Assembly (NCBI GenBank): GCA_964539785.1
Contig: CAZIJQ010000056.1
Location: 1 to 16,203 of the forward strand
DNA from: JABMPO01 sp964539785
Lineage (GTDB): Bacteria > Fidelibacterota > Marinisomatia > Marinisomatales > TCS56
Length of the DNA stretch: 16,203 bases
Direction of reading: 5' to 3'
Made by a program: the position numbers and the translations under genes
The notes under the pieces: generated by a model
What the model was told of the DNA's origin: nothing
Databases searched by the model: none
The model's input: the letters and a program-made list of their open reading frames with translations, nothing else
Part shown: positions 1 to 7,113 of the stretch, one piece after another
How positions within the stretch are numbered: position 1 is the stretch's first letter
Layout of the letters: each line of letters opens with the position of its first letter

Positions 1-147
1 AAAAGTGCACCTTAACTTTTTAACTGAGAAGTCCGAAAGAATCAAAAGACTTACAAGAATTTAACTGTTACTCGCAAAGGATTAAACATTTCTGTGACTA
101 ACCGCCATTTTTATATATTCAAATAAATTTTAGCTGTAGTTTCAACC
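1..147. other. AT-rich region upstream of fetA
   Basis: No gene is visible. A TATATT hexamer at 114-119 could be a -10 element, but no respectable -35 lies at the right distance, and there is no SD before the GTG at 148. The left neighbour lies outside the window. Confidence 0.3.
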
Positions 148-876
148 GTGGAAAATAATTATCTATATCAATTAAATGACGTATCCCGGGATATTCAAGG
201 GGTGCAAATCCTGAATGAAATTTCTCTGAAAATTCAACCTGGTGAGTTTCTGGCTTTGCTGGGTCCATCCGGTTCCGGTAAGACGTCCCTGCTGCGTCTG
301 TTCAATGGTTTGGATTCACCTACCGTAGGCACATTGGATTATCGCGGTAAAAGTATCGAATGCTGGGACATTCGACTCCTGCGCCAGCAAGTGGGGATGG
401 TATTTCAGGAACCGGTTGTGGTTGTCGGTAGTGTTCGTGATAATCTGATTATTTGCCAACGTTGGGAAAAACCGATTAAACCGATTTCAGACCTGGATTT
501 ACTGGCTACCCTGGATAAGGTAGGTTTGAAGTCGATTGATCTGCATATTGATGCTCGTTCCCTATCTGGTGGTGAAAAACAGCGCTTGGCGCTTGCGCGG
601 GTGTTATTGAATCAGCCCCAAGTACTGTTACTGGACGAACCCACCGCCAGTCTGGATCACAACCTTGCTCATAGGATAATCCGCAGGGTGGCTGAACTAC
701 AGCAGGAAATGAACCTGACTTGTATCATGGTATCCCACGATCCTACATTGGTCCGCCACTTTGCCAAACGGGTTGTTTTCCTGCATGAAGGCCGAATCGC
801 CGCAGATGGACCCGTGGCAATTCTGGACCAGCCCACCTCATCTCAATTACAGGCCTATCTGGCAGAGGAGCGCTGA
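148..876 (+). CDS. fetA: FetA-like ABC transporter ATP-binding protein
   Basis: A 242-residue ABC ATPase that would power the membrane protein encoded immediately downstream. Visible motifs are Walker A GPSGSGKT (39-46), the Q-loop glutamine (about 87, in VFQEP), signature LSGGE (139-143), Walker B VLLLDEP (159-165) and the switch histidine (197, in VSHD). The length is that of a stand-alone nucleotide-binding subunit. The start is GTG; no clear Shine-Dalgarno sequence precedes it, but the N-terminal residues before Walker A have the normal length and character for the family. The stop codon overlaps the ATG of the next gene by one base (TGATG), so translation is probably coupled. Pairing with a UPF0014/FetB-type permease identifies it as the FetA (YbbL) type, linked in E. 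coli to iron export and peroxide resistance. The ATPase call is certain; the iron substrate is inferred from the partner. Confidence 0.88.
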   Translation: MENNYLYQLNDVSRDIQGVQILNEISLKIQPGEFLALLGPSGSGKTSLLRLFNGLDSPTVGTLDYRGKSIECWDIRLLRQQVGMVFQEPVVVVGSVRDNLIICQRWEKPIKPISDLDLLATLDKVGLKSIDLHIDARSLSGGEKQRLALARVLLNQPQVLLLDEPTASLDHNLAHRIIRRVAELQQEMNLTCIMVSHDPTLVRHFAKRVVFLHEGRIAADGPVAILDQPTSSQLQAYLAEER

Positions 877-1676
877 TGGAAAACTCCTTTTACGTTATAA
901 CCTGGACCGATGTGCTGGTCTCGCTGGTGCTGATGGTCATGACCTTTGCCTTAATCCGCTGGTGGAAGATCGATCTTGGCAAAACTCTGCTGGTTGGTAC
1001 CATTCGCACTTTCGTCCAGTTAACGATTATGGGCTATGTGCTGACCTATTTTTTCAGGCAGGATAATTGGATTTTTATGGTGGGACTGGTTTTAATGATG
1101 ATTCTGATTGCCGCCTATGAGGGCTACAGTCGCCAGCGCTCGCACCCGATCCCCAATTATTTCCTGATCCTCGCCGGATCAATGTTACTCACGGTATTTT
1201 TAGTTCTGGGATTGATTTTGCAGTTTATTCTACACACTCAACCCTGGTATTATCCTTACGCCATGATTCCGATCGCGGGAATGATCATCGGCAACGGGCT
1301 CAATTCCGCCACTTTGACGGTAAATCGCTTCATCGCTGAAATCAATCACCGGGAAAAGGAAATTGAAATGCTCCTCAGCCTGGGAGCACCACCGCGTGCC
1401 GCCATCCAGGATGCTCTGCGGGAATCAGTGAAAGCGGCATTGTTGCCTAACGTTAACGCCATGATGACGGTAGGTCTGGTGCAACTACCTGGTGTAATGA
1501 CGGGACAAATTCTCTCCGGAATTGATCCATTGATCGCTGTCCGTTATCAGATAATGATTATGTATATGTGGGTAACAACTGCCACCATGATGAATATTCT
1601 AGTGCTGGCACTGGTATACCGGCGCTTTTTCACGTCGCAATGGCAATTAAAACGGGAATTATTGCGGGTGAAGTGA
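876..1676 (+). CDS. fetB: FetB-like (UPF0014) ABC transporter permease
   Basis: A 266-residue integral membrane protein of the UPF0014/FetB (YbbM) family and the permease partner of the preceding ATPase. Hydrophobic segments lie at about 9-28, 37-58, 65-83, 95-119, 126-145, 195-215 and 225-248. The charged stretch at 152-190 (REKEIEMLLSLGAPPRAA) is the conserved cytoplasmic region that should contact the ATPase. It is followed by the family-typical glycine-rich stretch at 200-215 (GLVQLPGVMTGQILSG). The ATG lies within the TGATG junction with fetA, so the two form one transcript. In E. coli FetAB exports iron; the metal specificity cannot be read from the sequence. No periplasmic binding protein or membrane-fusion subunit accompanies it, as expected for this simple exporter. 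Confidence 0.88.
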   Translation: MENSFYVITWTDVLVSLVLMVMTFALIRWWKIDLGKTLLVGTIRTFVQLTIMGYVLTYFFRQDNWIFMVGLVLMMILIAAYEGYSRQRSHPIPNYFLILAGSMLLTVFLVLGLILQFILHTQPWYYPYAMIPIAGMIIGNGLNSATLTVNRFIAEINHREKEIEMLLSLGAPPRAAIQDALRESVKAALLPNVNAMMTVGLVQLPGVMTGQILSGIDPLIAVRYQIMIMYMWVTTATMMNILVLALVYRRFFTSQWQLKRELLRVK

Positions 1677-1680
1677 GGGA

Positions 1681-1708
1681 AGAGCAAAGAGCTAAGAGCT
1701 GAGAGCTG
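1681..1708 (+). repeat. Heptanucleotide tandem repeat (AGAGCNN)x4
   Basis: Four consecutive 7-base units (AGAGCAA, AGAGCTA, AGAGCTG, AGAGCTG) start five bases after the fetB stop and fade into G-rich sequence. Related units appear on the opposite strand at 1803-1828, so the two arms are inverted relative to each other. The period and consensus are read directly. The element resembles short tandemly repeated intergenic sequences known from other bacterial genomes; its function is unknown. Confidence 0.6.
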
Positions 1709-1760
1709 GGGAGTTGGGGGCAGAGGAGTATTGGAGCGGTGGAGACCCGATAAATATCAA

Positions 1761-1776
1761 GTGAACCGGTGTTCAC
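1761..1776. terminator. Small hairpin between convergent genes
   Basis: GTGAAC-CGGT-GTTCAC forms a perfect 6-bp stem with a 4-base loop between the convergent fetB and gpmI genes. It is followed by AAAATTAG on the plus strand and TTGATATTTA on the minus strand, so no strong U-tract exists either way. It is best viewed as a weak bidirectional terminator candidate. Confidence 0.25.
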
Positions 1777-1802
1777 AAAATTAGATCACCCCTCAGCACA
1801 AA

Positions 1803-1828
1803 CTACTCCAAGCTCTATGCTCTCTGCT
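1803..1828 (-). repeat. Inverted copy of the AGAGCNN heptad repeat
   Basis: On the minus strand this segment reads AGAGCAT, AGAGCTT and then a degenerate GGAGTAG, after a leading GCAG. It is the same 7-base register as the repeat at 1681-1708 in the opposite orientation. It touches the gpmI stop codon, so each convergent gene has heptads at or just beyond its 3' end. Confidence 0.45.
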
Positions 1829-3381
1829 TACCTAAGTAATCCTTTCGCCGTCATTTCTACTGGCACCTTTAACCCCAATAGATTAATTAGTGTCGGTCCA
1901 ATGCTGGGCAGAATTCCCTGTTCCAGCATGGAATATTGGTCGGCATCAGCTGCGATGTAAAAGCATTCCACTGGATTCAGGGAATGACTGTTGCGAGGCT
2001 GGCCAGTATCGTAATCGATCATCTGATCGCAATTACCGTGATCGGCGGTGAGTAAAATTTTTCCACCCAATTTCAAAACCTGATCAACAATTTTACCCAC
2101 GTTTTCATCGACAATTTCTACTGCGGTTTTGGCAGCTTCAAATTCGCCGGTGTGGCCAACCATATCGCCATTGGCGTAATTAACCAGAATGAATGAATAG
2201 GGATTATCCTTCAGGCGTTTCAATAATTCTTCAGTTACATTGTAAGCTTCCATTTCCGGGTGCAGGGCAAAACTGGCAGGATCGAAGCGACTGGGCAGGT
2301 CCACTTGATCCTCACTAGGGAAGGGGGTGGTGGACTTACCGTTGAAAAAGCTGGTCACATGGCGGAATTTCTGGGTTTCGGCGATCCGTAATTGCCGCAT
2401 TCCGGCTTTAGAAATGATCTCGCCAGCCAGGTTATCCAGTTTCACGTTGCCGGTATCAGCACCGCCTAATAGAAAACTTTCGAATTCATCATAATATCGG
2501 GTCAAACCCACATAGGTCACTAGCGGTTTACGCTCTAGTTTACCGGGATAATCCGGATCGCAAAACGCCATCGTCAACTGAATCGCCCTATCTTGGCGGT
2601 AGTTGGTATGTAGAATCACATCACCGTCTTTGACGCCAGTGTATTCACCAATGGTGTGGGGTAAAATATATTCATCGAACATGGACACGCCGGCAGGCGT
2701 TTTATCATTGGCATAAGCTGATTCGATGGCCTGCTCCGGATTGGCAGCCAGGTTACCGGTTCCATTTACGATACAATGATAAGCGCGGTCGGTTAATTCC
2801 CAATTGCGGGATCGATCCATACCATAATAGCGCCCCATTATGGTGCCGAATGTGCAATTACCAACTTCAATCATTGCCTGCCGCAGGTAACCGAAATATT
2901 CCAGAGTGCTGCGGGGCGGAGTGTCCCGGCCATCCAAAAAAGGATGAATTACAATCCGGCCGACAGGGTTTTCCAAACGAGCCTGGCGCATGAATTGGAA
3001 CAGATGGTCCTGGTGGGCGTGAACACCTTCATCTTGTAACAGCCCAATTAAATGGAATTGGGACAGATTATTTTTCCAGGCTGTCATCATTGCCTGCCAG
3101 CGGTCGGTGGCATAAAGGGTGCCATCGGTGAGCTGATCATTGATCCGTTTTAACTCTTGTTCCACGATCCGTCCGGCGCCCATACTTAAATGACCGACTT
3201 CACTGGATCCCTGATAACCTGCCGGTAAGCCGACCGATTCGCCGGAGGCCTCCAGTAGCGCCCGCGGATATTTGGATCGGTAAAAATCTAAATTGGGGGT
3301 CTTGGCAGCAGCAACGGCATTGCCCTGGGGATTTTCATTATAACCAACACCATCCATCACGATTAACATAACCGGTTTCAT
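1828..3381 (-). CDS. gpmI: 2,3-bisphosphoglycerate-independent phosphoglycerate mutase
   Basis: A 517-residue cofactor-independent phosphoglycerate mutase interconverting 3- and 2-phosphoglycerate in cytosolic glycolysis and gluconeogenesis. It belongs to the alkaline phosphatase superfamily and needs divalent metal. Expected motifs appear in order: metal-binding MDGVG (Asp10), the phosphoserine loop GSSEVGH (Ser60), HPFLDGRDTPP (146-156), RYYGMDR (184-190), YRQDRA (261-266), AETQKFRHVTSFFNG (334-348), NYANGDMVGHTG with Asp406 and His410, LTADHGN with Asp447 and His448, and the final metal His near 466 (NSHSLNP). Length matches the family and no key residue is missing. The ATG is preceded by GGAG at a suitable distance. 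The 105-base gap to the upstream lhgO stop holds a repeated 20-mer, so gpmI may have its own promoter. Confidence 0.97.
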   Translation of the reverse strand: MKPVMLIVMDGVGYNENPQGNAVAAAKTPNLDFYRSKYPRALLEASGESVGLPAGYQGSSEVGHLSMGAGRIVEQELKRINDQLTDGTLYATDRWQAMMTAWKNNLSQFHLIGLLQDEGVHAHQDHLFQFMRQARLENPVGRIVIHPFLDGRDTPPRSTLEYFGYLRQAMIEVGNCTFGTIMGRYYGMDRSRNWELTDRAYHCIVNGTGNLAANPEQAIESAYANDKTPAGVSMFDEYILPHTIGEYTGVKDGDVILHTNYRQDRAIQLTMAFCDPDYPGKLERKPLVTYVGLTRYYDEFESFLLGGADTGNVKLDNLAGEIISKAGMRQLRIAETQKFRHVTSFFNGKSTTPFPSEDQVDLPSRFDPASFALHPEMEAYNVTEELLKRLKDNPYSFILVNYANGDMVGHTGEFEAAKTAVEIVDENVGKIVDQVLKLGGKILLTADHGNCDQMIDYDTGQPRNSHSLNPVECFYIAADADQYSMLEQGILPSIGPTLINLLGLKVPVEMTAKGLLR

Positions 3382-3420
3382 AATTTTTCTCCGCGATCTG
3401 GAAATACTAACATCATTTCA

Positions 3421-3460
3421 TCCAATTGAAATATAGATCATTCAGTTGGAATATAAACCA
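3421..3460. repeat. Imperfect tandem 20-mer upstream of gpmI
   Basis: Two adjacent 20-base units (3421-3440 and 3441-3460) agree at about 14 of 20 positions and share the core TTGNAATATA. They lie 40-80 bases upstream of the gpmI start, in the 105-base gap after lhgO. Each core reads TATATT on the gpmI strand, so the units could supply -10-like elements or paired operator half-sites. The repeat is seen; the regulatory role is inference. Confidence 0.35.
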
Positions 3461-3486
3461 ATTCAAAATTAAATTTTCTGGCTGGG

Positions 3487-4674
3487 TTAGCCCAAAGCGA
3501 TATCAGCAATCGACTGACCAATCTCTAATGACGCGGTAGCCGCAGGGGAGGGAGCATTCAGGATGTTGATCATTTTTTCTGTTTGCACAATTGCAAAATC
3601 ATCGCTTAATTGGCCATTTTTGTATAGTGCTTGAGCCCGCACACCAGCGCCACCCGGCTTCAGATCCGCACTGGTGATTTCCGGTATTAATTTCTGTAAA
3701 GCGCGCACGAAAGCCGGTTTCCAGTGCGAACGATACATTTCGCCCATCCCCATGGACATAAATGGCATTGCCATTTTCCAGAATGCCGGGTAAGTAATTG
3801 TTTCAAACAATTCAGGGATGTTGATGGTAGTTTTTTTATAGCCTTCGCGAGCGAAGGCCAGCACGGCGTTGGGTCCCGCTTCAACGTCACCATTGATACC
3901 GCGAGTATAATGAACTCCGAGAAACGGGAAGCGCGGGTCTGGTACCGGATAAATTAAATTTTTCACCAGATGATAGCTTTCCGGGCGTAATTTGTAGTAT
4001 TCACCGCGGAAAGGAACGATTTTCAGATCGGGTTCGGCATCACCAAGACCGGCGATTTTATCGCAATACAAGCCGGCGCAATTGATGATTTTTAGTGATT
4101 GATAATCACCTGAAATAGTTTCGATTGTGCATTCTTCGGCAGTAATTGTAATATCAGTCACCTTTGAATTAAGCACAATTTTTCCGCCCCGGCGTTTGAT
4201 TTCTTTCCCATAAGCAAGCGTTACAGCTGTGAAATCGATGATTCCGGTGGCCGGGGAATAGAGCGCCCGTAATCCGGCGGCATGCGGCTCAATTTCCGCC
4301 AGTCGTTCCTGGTCAATCATTTCCAGATCCGGAACGCCGTTAGCCTGTCCTCGTTCGAATAAATCATCCAGGCGCGGCAATTCTTCTTCGGAAGTCGCCA
4401 CAATGACTTTGCCACACAACTCATATGCTATCTTGTGTTCATCACAAAATTCCAGCAGACTGGCGACACCATTGCGGCAATTGGTAGCTTTAAGTGAACC
4501 CGGTTTATAGTAAATACCAGAATGAATTACGCCACTGTTGTGTCCGGTCTGGTGGGCTGCCAGACGGTCTTCCTTCTCTACAATCAATAGCTTCAGACCG
4601 GGTTTTTTTCCCAATAGTTTCAAGCCGGTTGCCAATCCGACTATTCCGCCGCCAATAATTGTTATATCGTACAT
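3487..4674 (-). CDS. lhgO: L-2-hydroxyglutarate oxidase/dehydrogenase, FAD-dependent
   Basis: A 395-residue FAD enzyme of the DAO superfamily oxidising L-2-hydroxyglutarate to 2-oxoglutarate, probably passing electrons to the membrane quinone pool as E. coli LhgO does. The N-terminus MYDITIIGGGIVG is the dinucleotide-binding fold. It is followed by family-diagnostic stretches: HQTGHNSGVIHSGIYY (41-56), FRGEYYKL (222-229), IYPVPDPRFPFLGVH (241-255), GPNAVLAF (267-274), GAGVRAQA (342-349) and NAPSPAATASLEIG (373-386). These match my memory of E. coli LhgO throughout. An upstream in-frame ATG would add 17 residues and overlap the preceding gene by 50 bases. I chose the later ATG because the FAD motif then begins at residue 7, as usual, one base after the dehydrogenase stop. 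Its metabolic link to the neighbouring glycan genes is unclear. Confidence 0.93.
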   Translation of the reverse strand: MYDITIIGGGIVGLATGLKLLGKKPGLKLLIVEKEDRLAAHQTGHNSGVIHSGIYYKPGSLKATNCRNGVASLLEFCDEHKIAYELCGKVIVATSEEELPRLDDLFERGQANGVPDLEMIDQERLAEIEPHAAGLRALYSPATGIIDFTAVTLAYGKEIKRRGGKIVLNSKVTDITITAEECTIETISGDYQSLKIINCAGLYCDKIAGLGDAEPDLKIVPFRGEYYKLRPESYHLVKNLIYPVPDPRFPFLGVHYTRGINGDVEAGPNAVLAFAREGYKKTTINIPELFETITYPAFWKMAMPFMSMGMGEMYRSHWKPAFVRALQKLIPEITSADLKPGGAGVRAQALYKNGQLSDDFAIVQTEKMINILNAPSPAATASLEIGQSIADIALG

Positions 4675-4675
4675 A

Positions 4676-6001
4676 TTATTTTGTACTGCCAACCCCGAGT
4701 TTGATAAGATTATCGGTTTGATCATGGCTGATTGTATTGCGGGTGTCGATAATTAGTCGAGCTGCTTTGCTGATCGATTTATAATCAAGTTGAGTGTGGG
4801 CAGTGAGGATAACAACGGCATCGTACGTATTAACGATAGCATCGCTGATTTGTTCGATGCCTTGCTTGGTATCACCATTCCATTGGATTTTAGGCACGAA
4901 CGGATCGAAATAATCGATTTCCGCACCCTGGCTCTCCAGCAGGCGCATCACATCCAGAGCTGGCGATTCGCGGACATCATCGATATTTTTTTTATAAGCC
5001 ATTCCTAGCAATAATAGATGACTGCCATTAATGGATTTTTTGAACCTGTTAAGACCCGATCCGATTAATTCCACAACATGGTTGGGCATATCGGTATTAA
5101 TCTCACCGGCCAATTCAATAAAACGGGCTTTATAATCCAGTGATTTCAGTTTCCAGGCCAAGTAGTGGGGATCGATGGGAATACAATGTCCACCTAATCC
5201 GGGACCGGGAACGAATTTCATATAGCCGAAGGGTTTTGAGGCTGCGGCATCGATGACTTCCCAAACATCAACTCCCAGTTTTTCGCAAATGATAGCCATT
5301 TCGTTAACCAGTCCGATATTAATTGATCGGAAGGTGTTCTCAAGCAATTTCACGAGTTCGGCCGATTCAGGGGAAGAAACCGGTACAACCTTATCAATAA
5401 CCCGCGAGTAGAGCTCAGTTCCAACTTTGGTACAGGTCGGGGTAATTCCACCGATTACCTTGGGAGTGTTTTTAATCTGGTAGACCGGGTTACCCGGATC
5501 GACACGTTCGGGAGAAAAACAAAGAAAAAAGTCTTTTCCGATTTTTAATCCAGTTTCACTTTCCAGCCGTGCTAGAATTAACTCACGAGTCGTCCCGGGA
5601 TAGGTAGTGCTTTCCAGTACAACAAAAATGTCCTGGTGCAGATATTTAACAAGTTCATCCAGTACAGCCACGATATAGGAAATATCAGGGTCTTTAAGTT
5701 TGTTAAGGGGAGTGGGAACGCAAATCGAAACGACATCAATATCTCGAATTACAGTAAAATCGGTTGTGGCCGTAAATAAACCGGTTTGGACCTGTTCACT
5801 AAAGAATGTACTGTCGACATCTTGAATATAATTTTCGCTGCTATTCAGTTTTGCTACCCGGTTAACATCGATGTCAATTCCAACTACCTTGTACCCGGAA
5901 CGGTTAAATTCCATTGCCAGCGGCAGCCCGACATATCCTAAACCGATCACGCCTATGGTGGCGGTTTTTCCTTCAATTTTCGATATTAAAAATTCAGACA
6001 T
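4676..6001 (-). CDS. UDP-N-acetylhexosamine 6-dehydrogenase (WbpA/TviB-type)
   Basis: A 441-residue NAD-dependent nucleotide-sugar dehydrogenase performing the two-step oxidation of a UDP-sugar C6 hydroxyl to a carboxylate, for surface polysaccharide synthesis. The N-terminal Rossmann motif is GVIGLGYVGLPLA (17-29), followed by CVPTPL (94-99) and STTYPGTT (131-138). The catalytic lysine is probably Lys218 (VKLLENTFRSIN). The catalytic cysteine is Cys273 in GPGLGGHCIPIDP. The C-terminal UDP-binding domain contains GMAYKKNIDDVRESPA (333-348). GHCIPIDPHYL and the N-terminal style favour UDP-N-acetylglucosamine/mannosamine dehydrogenases (WbpA, WbpO, TviB) over UDP-glucose dehydrogenase; the exact substrate is uncertain. 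The SD-like AAGGA sits 12 bases from this ATG but 5 bases from an earlier out-of-frame ATG. It shares a strand with a glycosyltransferase 138 bases upstream. Confidence 0.9.
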   Translation of the reverse strand: MSEFLISKIEGKTATIGVIGLGYVGLPLAMEFNRSGYKVVGIDIDVNRVAKLNSSENYIQDVDSTFFSEQVQTGLFTATTDFTVIRDIDVVSICVPTPLNKLKDPDISYIVAVLDELVKYLHQDIFVVLESTTYPGTTRELILARLESETGLKIGKDFFLCFSPERVDPGNPVYQIKNTPKVIGGITPTCTKVGTELYSRVIDKVVPVSSPESAELVKLLENTFRSINIGLVNEMAIICEKLGVDVWEVIDAAASKPFGYMKFVPGPGLGGHCIPIDPHYLAWKLKSLDYKARFIELAGEINTDMPNHVVELIGSGLNRFKKSINGSHLLLLGMAYKKNIDDVRESPALDVMRLLESQGAEIDYFDPFVPKIQWNGDTKQGIEQISDAIVNTYDAVVILTAHTQLDYKSISKAARLIIDTRNTISHDQTDNLIKLGVGSTK

Positions 6002-6139
6002 TACTCATTGCTTTCCTTTATGATAATTAATTTTTTCTTGGAATATTGAATAAACCGACCCTGATATTAGCTAAGATAATAAATTGGATTCTATAATTAT
6101 AACTCGATAATCTTTCGTTAGAGAAAAAATTGATGCTTG

Positions 6140-6820
6140 TCACTCCAGTCGATAGCGAGTACAACTCCAAAGTGCCACAATTCCATCCCACCAGCGGATT
6201 TTTTTACCGTCTTCCAGGGAACGTCGTTCGTAGCTGATCGGTATTTCAATTACCTTTTTCCCCAGCTTATAAAGTTTGGCTGTAATCTCCGCATCAATTC
6301 CGAAGCCGTTGGAAGCAAGGCGCAGGTTGCAAAATACCATTGCCGGAATAATTTTATAGCAGGTGGAAATATCAGTCAGATGTCCACCATTCATGATGTT
6401 GGCATAGGTAGTTAAGGATTTATTACCAATAGTATGCCAGGTCCGGGGTAGTACACGGCCAAGGAATCGGCTGCCATAAACCGCATCAGCCTGCCCAGCA
6501 AGAATGGGATCAATCAGGGATTGATAATCGTCGGGGTGGTATTCCAGGTCGGCATCCTGGAGCACGACATAATCACCTTTAATATGTGATATCGCTGACC
6601 TCACAGCAGCGCCTTTTCCTTTTCTCTCGGAATGGTGAATCAGTTCGATATCAGGCACCTGCTCTAGCAATTCCGGAGATTTATCGGTGGAACCATCGTT
6701 AATCACAATTACCTGTGTCGTCACGTTAACCGCTTTCACGCGCCGGATAAGCTCAATACATGTTTCTTGCTCATTGAAAATTGGTATCAGAACGGTTAAT
6801 AACAAAATAATTCTACCCAC
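6140..6820 (-). CDS. Family 2 glycosyltransferase, DPM1-like
   Basis: A 226-residue GT-A fold glycosyltransferase resembling dolichyl/polyprenyl-phosphate mannose synthases. It would move a sugar from a nucleotide donor to a polyprenyl phosphate or similar acceptor at the cytoplasmic membrane face. Seen are VLIPIFNEQET (10-20), VINDGSTD (39-46), the donor-site DAD (89-91, in VLQDADLEY), YGSRFLGR (115-122), TDISTCYK (149-156) and the C-terminal YERRSLEDGKKIRWWDG (197-213), all typical of the family. Unlike many relatives it has no C-terminal transmembrane segments, so it is a catalytic domain only. The start is uncertain: the longest form begins with GTG and has no good SD, while an in-frame TTG five codons later is closer to normal family length. 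No in-frame ATG exists upstream before a stop. Sugar and acceptor are unknown. Confidence 0.88.
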   Translation of the reverse strand: MGRIILLLTVLIPIFNEQETCIELIRRVKAVNVTTQVIVINDGSTDKSPELLEQVPDIELIHHSERKGKGAAVRSAISHIKGDYVVLQDADLEYHPDDYQSLIDPILAGQADAVYGSRFLGRVLPRTWHTIGNKSLTTYANIMNGGHLTDISTCYKIIPAMVFCNLRLASNGFGIDAEITAKLYKLGKKVIEIPISYERRSLEDGKKIRWWDGIVALWSCTRYRLE

Positions 6821-6946
6821 TGTGATATTAAAGAGTTATGTTTCATCGTAAATTACATATTCCAAACTATTTTTTCCGAAATAAACTTTTTATTCTCTCC
6901 AGTAATTATACCTTCGTTTTAGTTAGGCGCATGTATTGATTCCATT

Positions 6947-6975
6947 TTGACTTAGGTGTAAATTTCTCTTGCTAT
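6947..6975 (+). promoter_or_regulatory. Possible promoter of the tRNA-Val gene
   Basis: TTGACT (6947-6952) and TGCTAT (6970-6975) are separated by 17 bases and would start RNA near 6982, about 28 bases before the tRNA. The -35 is good (5/6) and the -10 poor. A 16-base inverted repeat (AAATGAA-AA-TTCATTT, 6981-6996) lies at the predicted transcript start. Confidence 0.35.
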
Positions 6976-7009
6976 GGACGAAATGAAAATTCATTTTGCA
7001 GATAATTTT

Positions 7010-7083
7010 GGGCGTTTAGCTCAGTTGGTTAGAGTGCTGCGTTCACATCGCAGAGGTCATCCGTTCGAGTCGGATATCGCCCA
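7010..7083 (+). tRNA. tRNA-Val (anticodon CAC)
   Basis: A complete cloverleaf. The acceptor is GGGCGTT/ATCGCCC, the D-arm GCTC-AGTTGGTTA-GAGT, the anticodon arm CTGCG-TTCACAT-CGCAG with anticodon CAC (reads GUG, valine), the variable loop AGGTC and the T-arm ATCCG-TTCGAGT-CGGAT. The discriminator is A73. The following bases are CAT, so CCA is not encoded and must be added by tRNA nucleotidyltransferase. The acceptor stem holds one T-T opposition at pair 6-67, where such tRNAs usually have A-T. No other tRNA lies nearby. Confidence 0.95.
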
Positions 7084-7113
7084 CATAAAATTTATTTCAT
7101 CGGGAGGTTGCGC

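Noticed and set aside
761..1066. 101-codon plus-strand frame spanning the fetA/fetB junction
   Set aside because: It overlaps two clear genes in another frame and shows no family features.
3841..3858. Perfect inverted repeat GCCTTCGC-GA-GCGAAGGC
   Set aside because: It lies inside lhgO and encodes the conserved AFAREGY segment; protein constraint plus chance explains it, and it is not next to a gene boundary.
4672..4725. 17-residue N-terminal extension of lhgO from an upstream ATG
   Set aside because: It would overlap the dehydrogenase by 50 bases and push the FAD motif away from its usual place at residue 7 onward.
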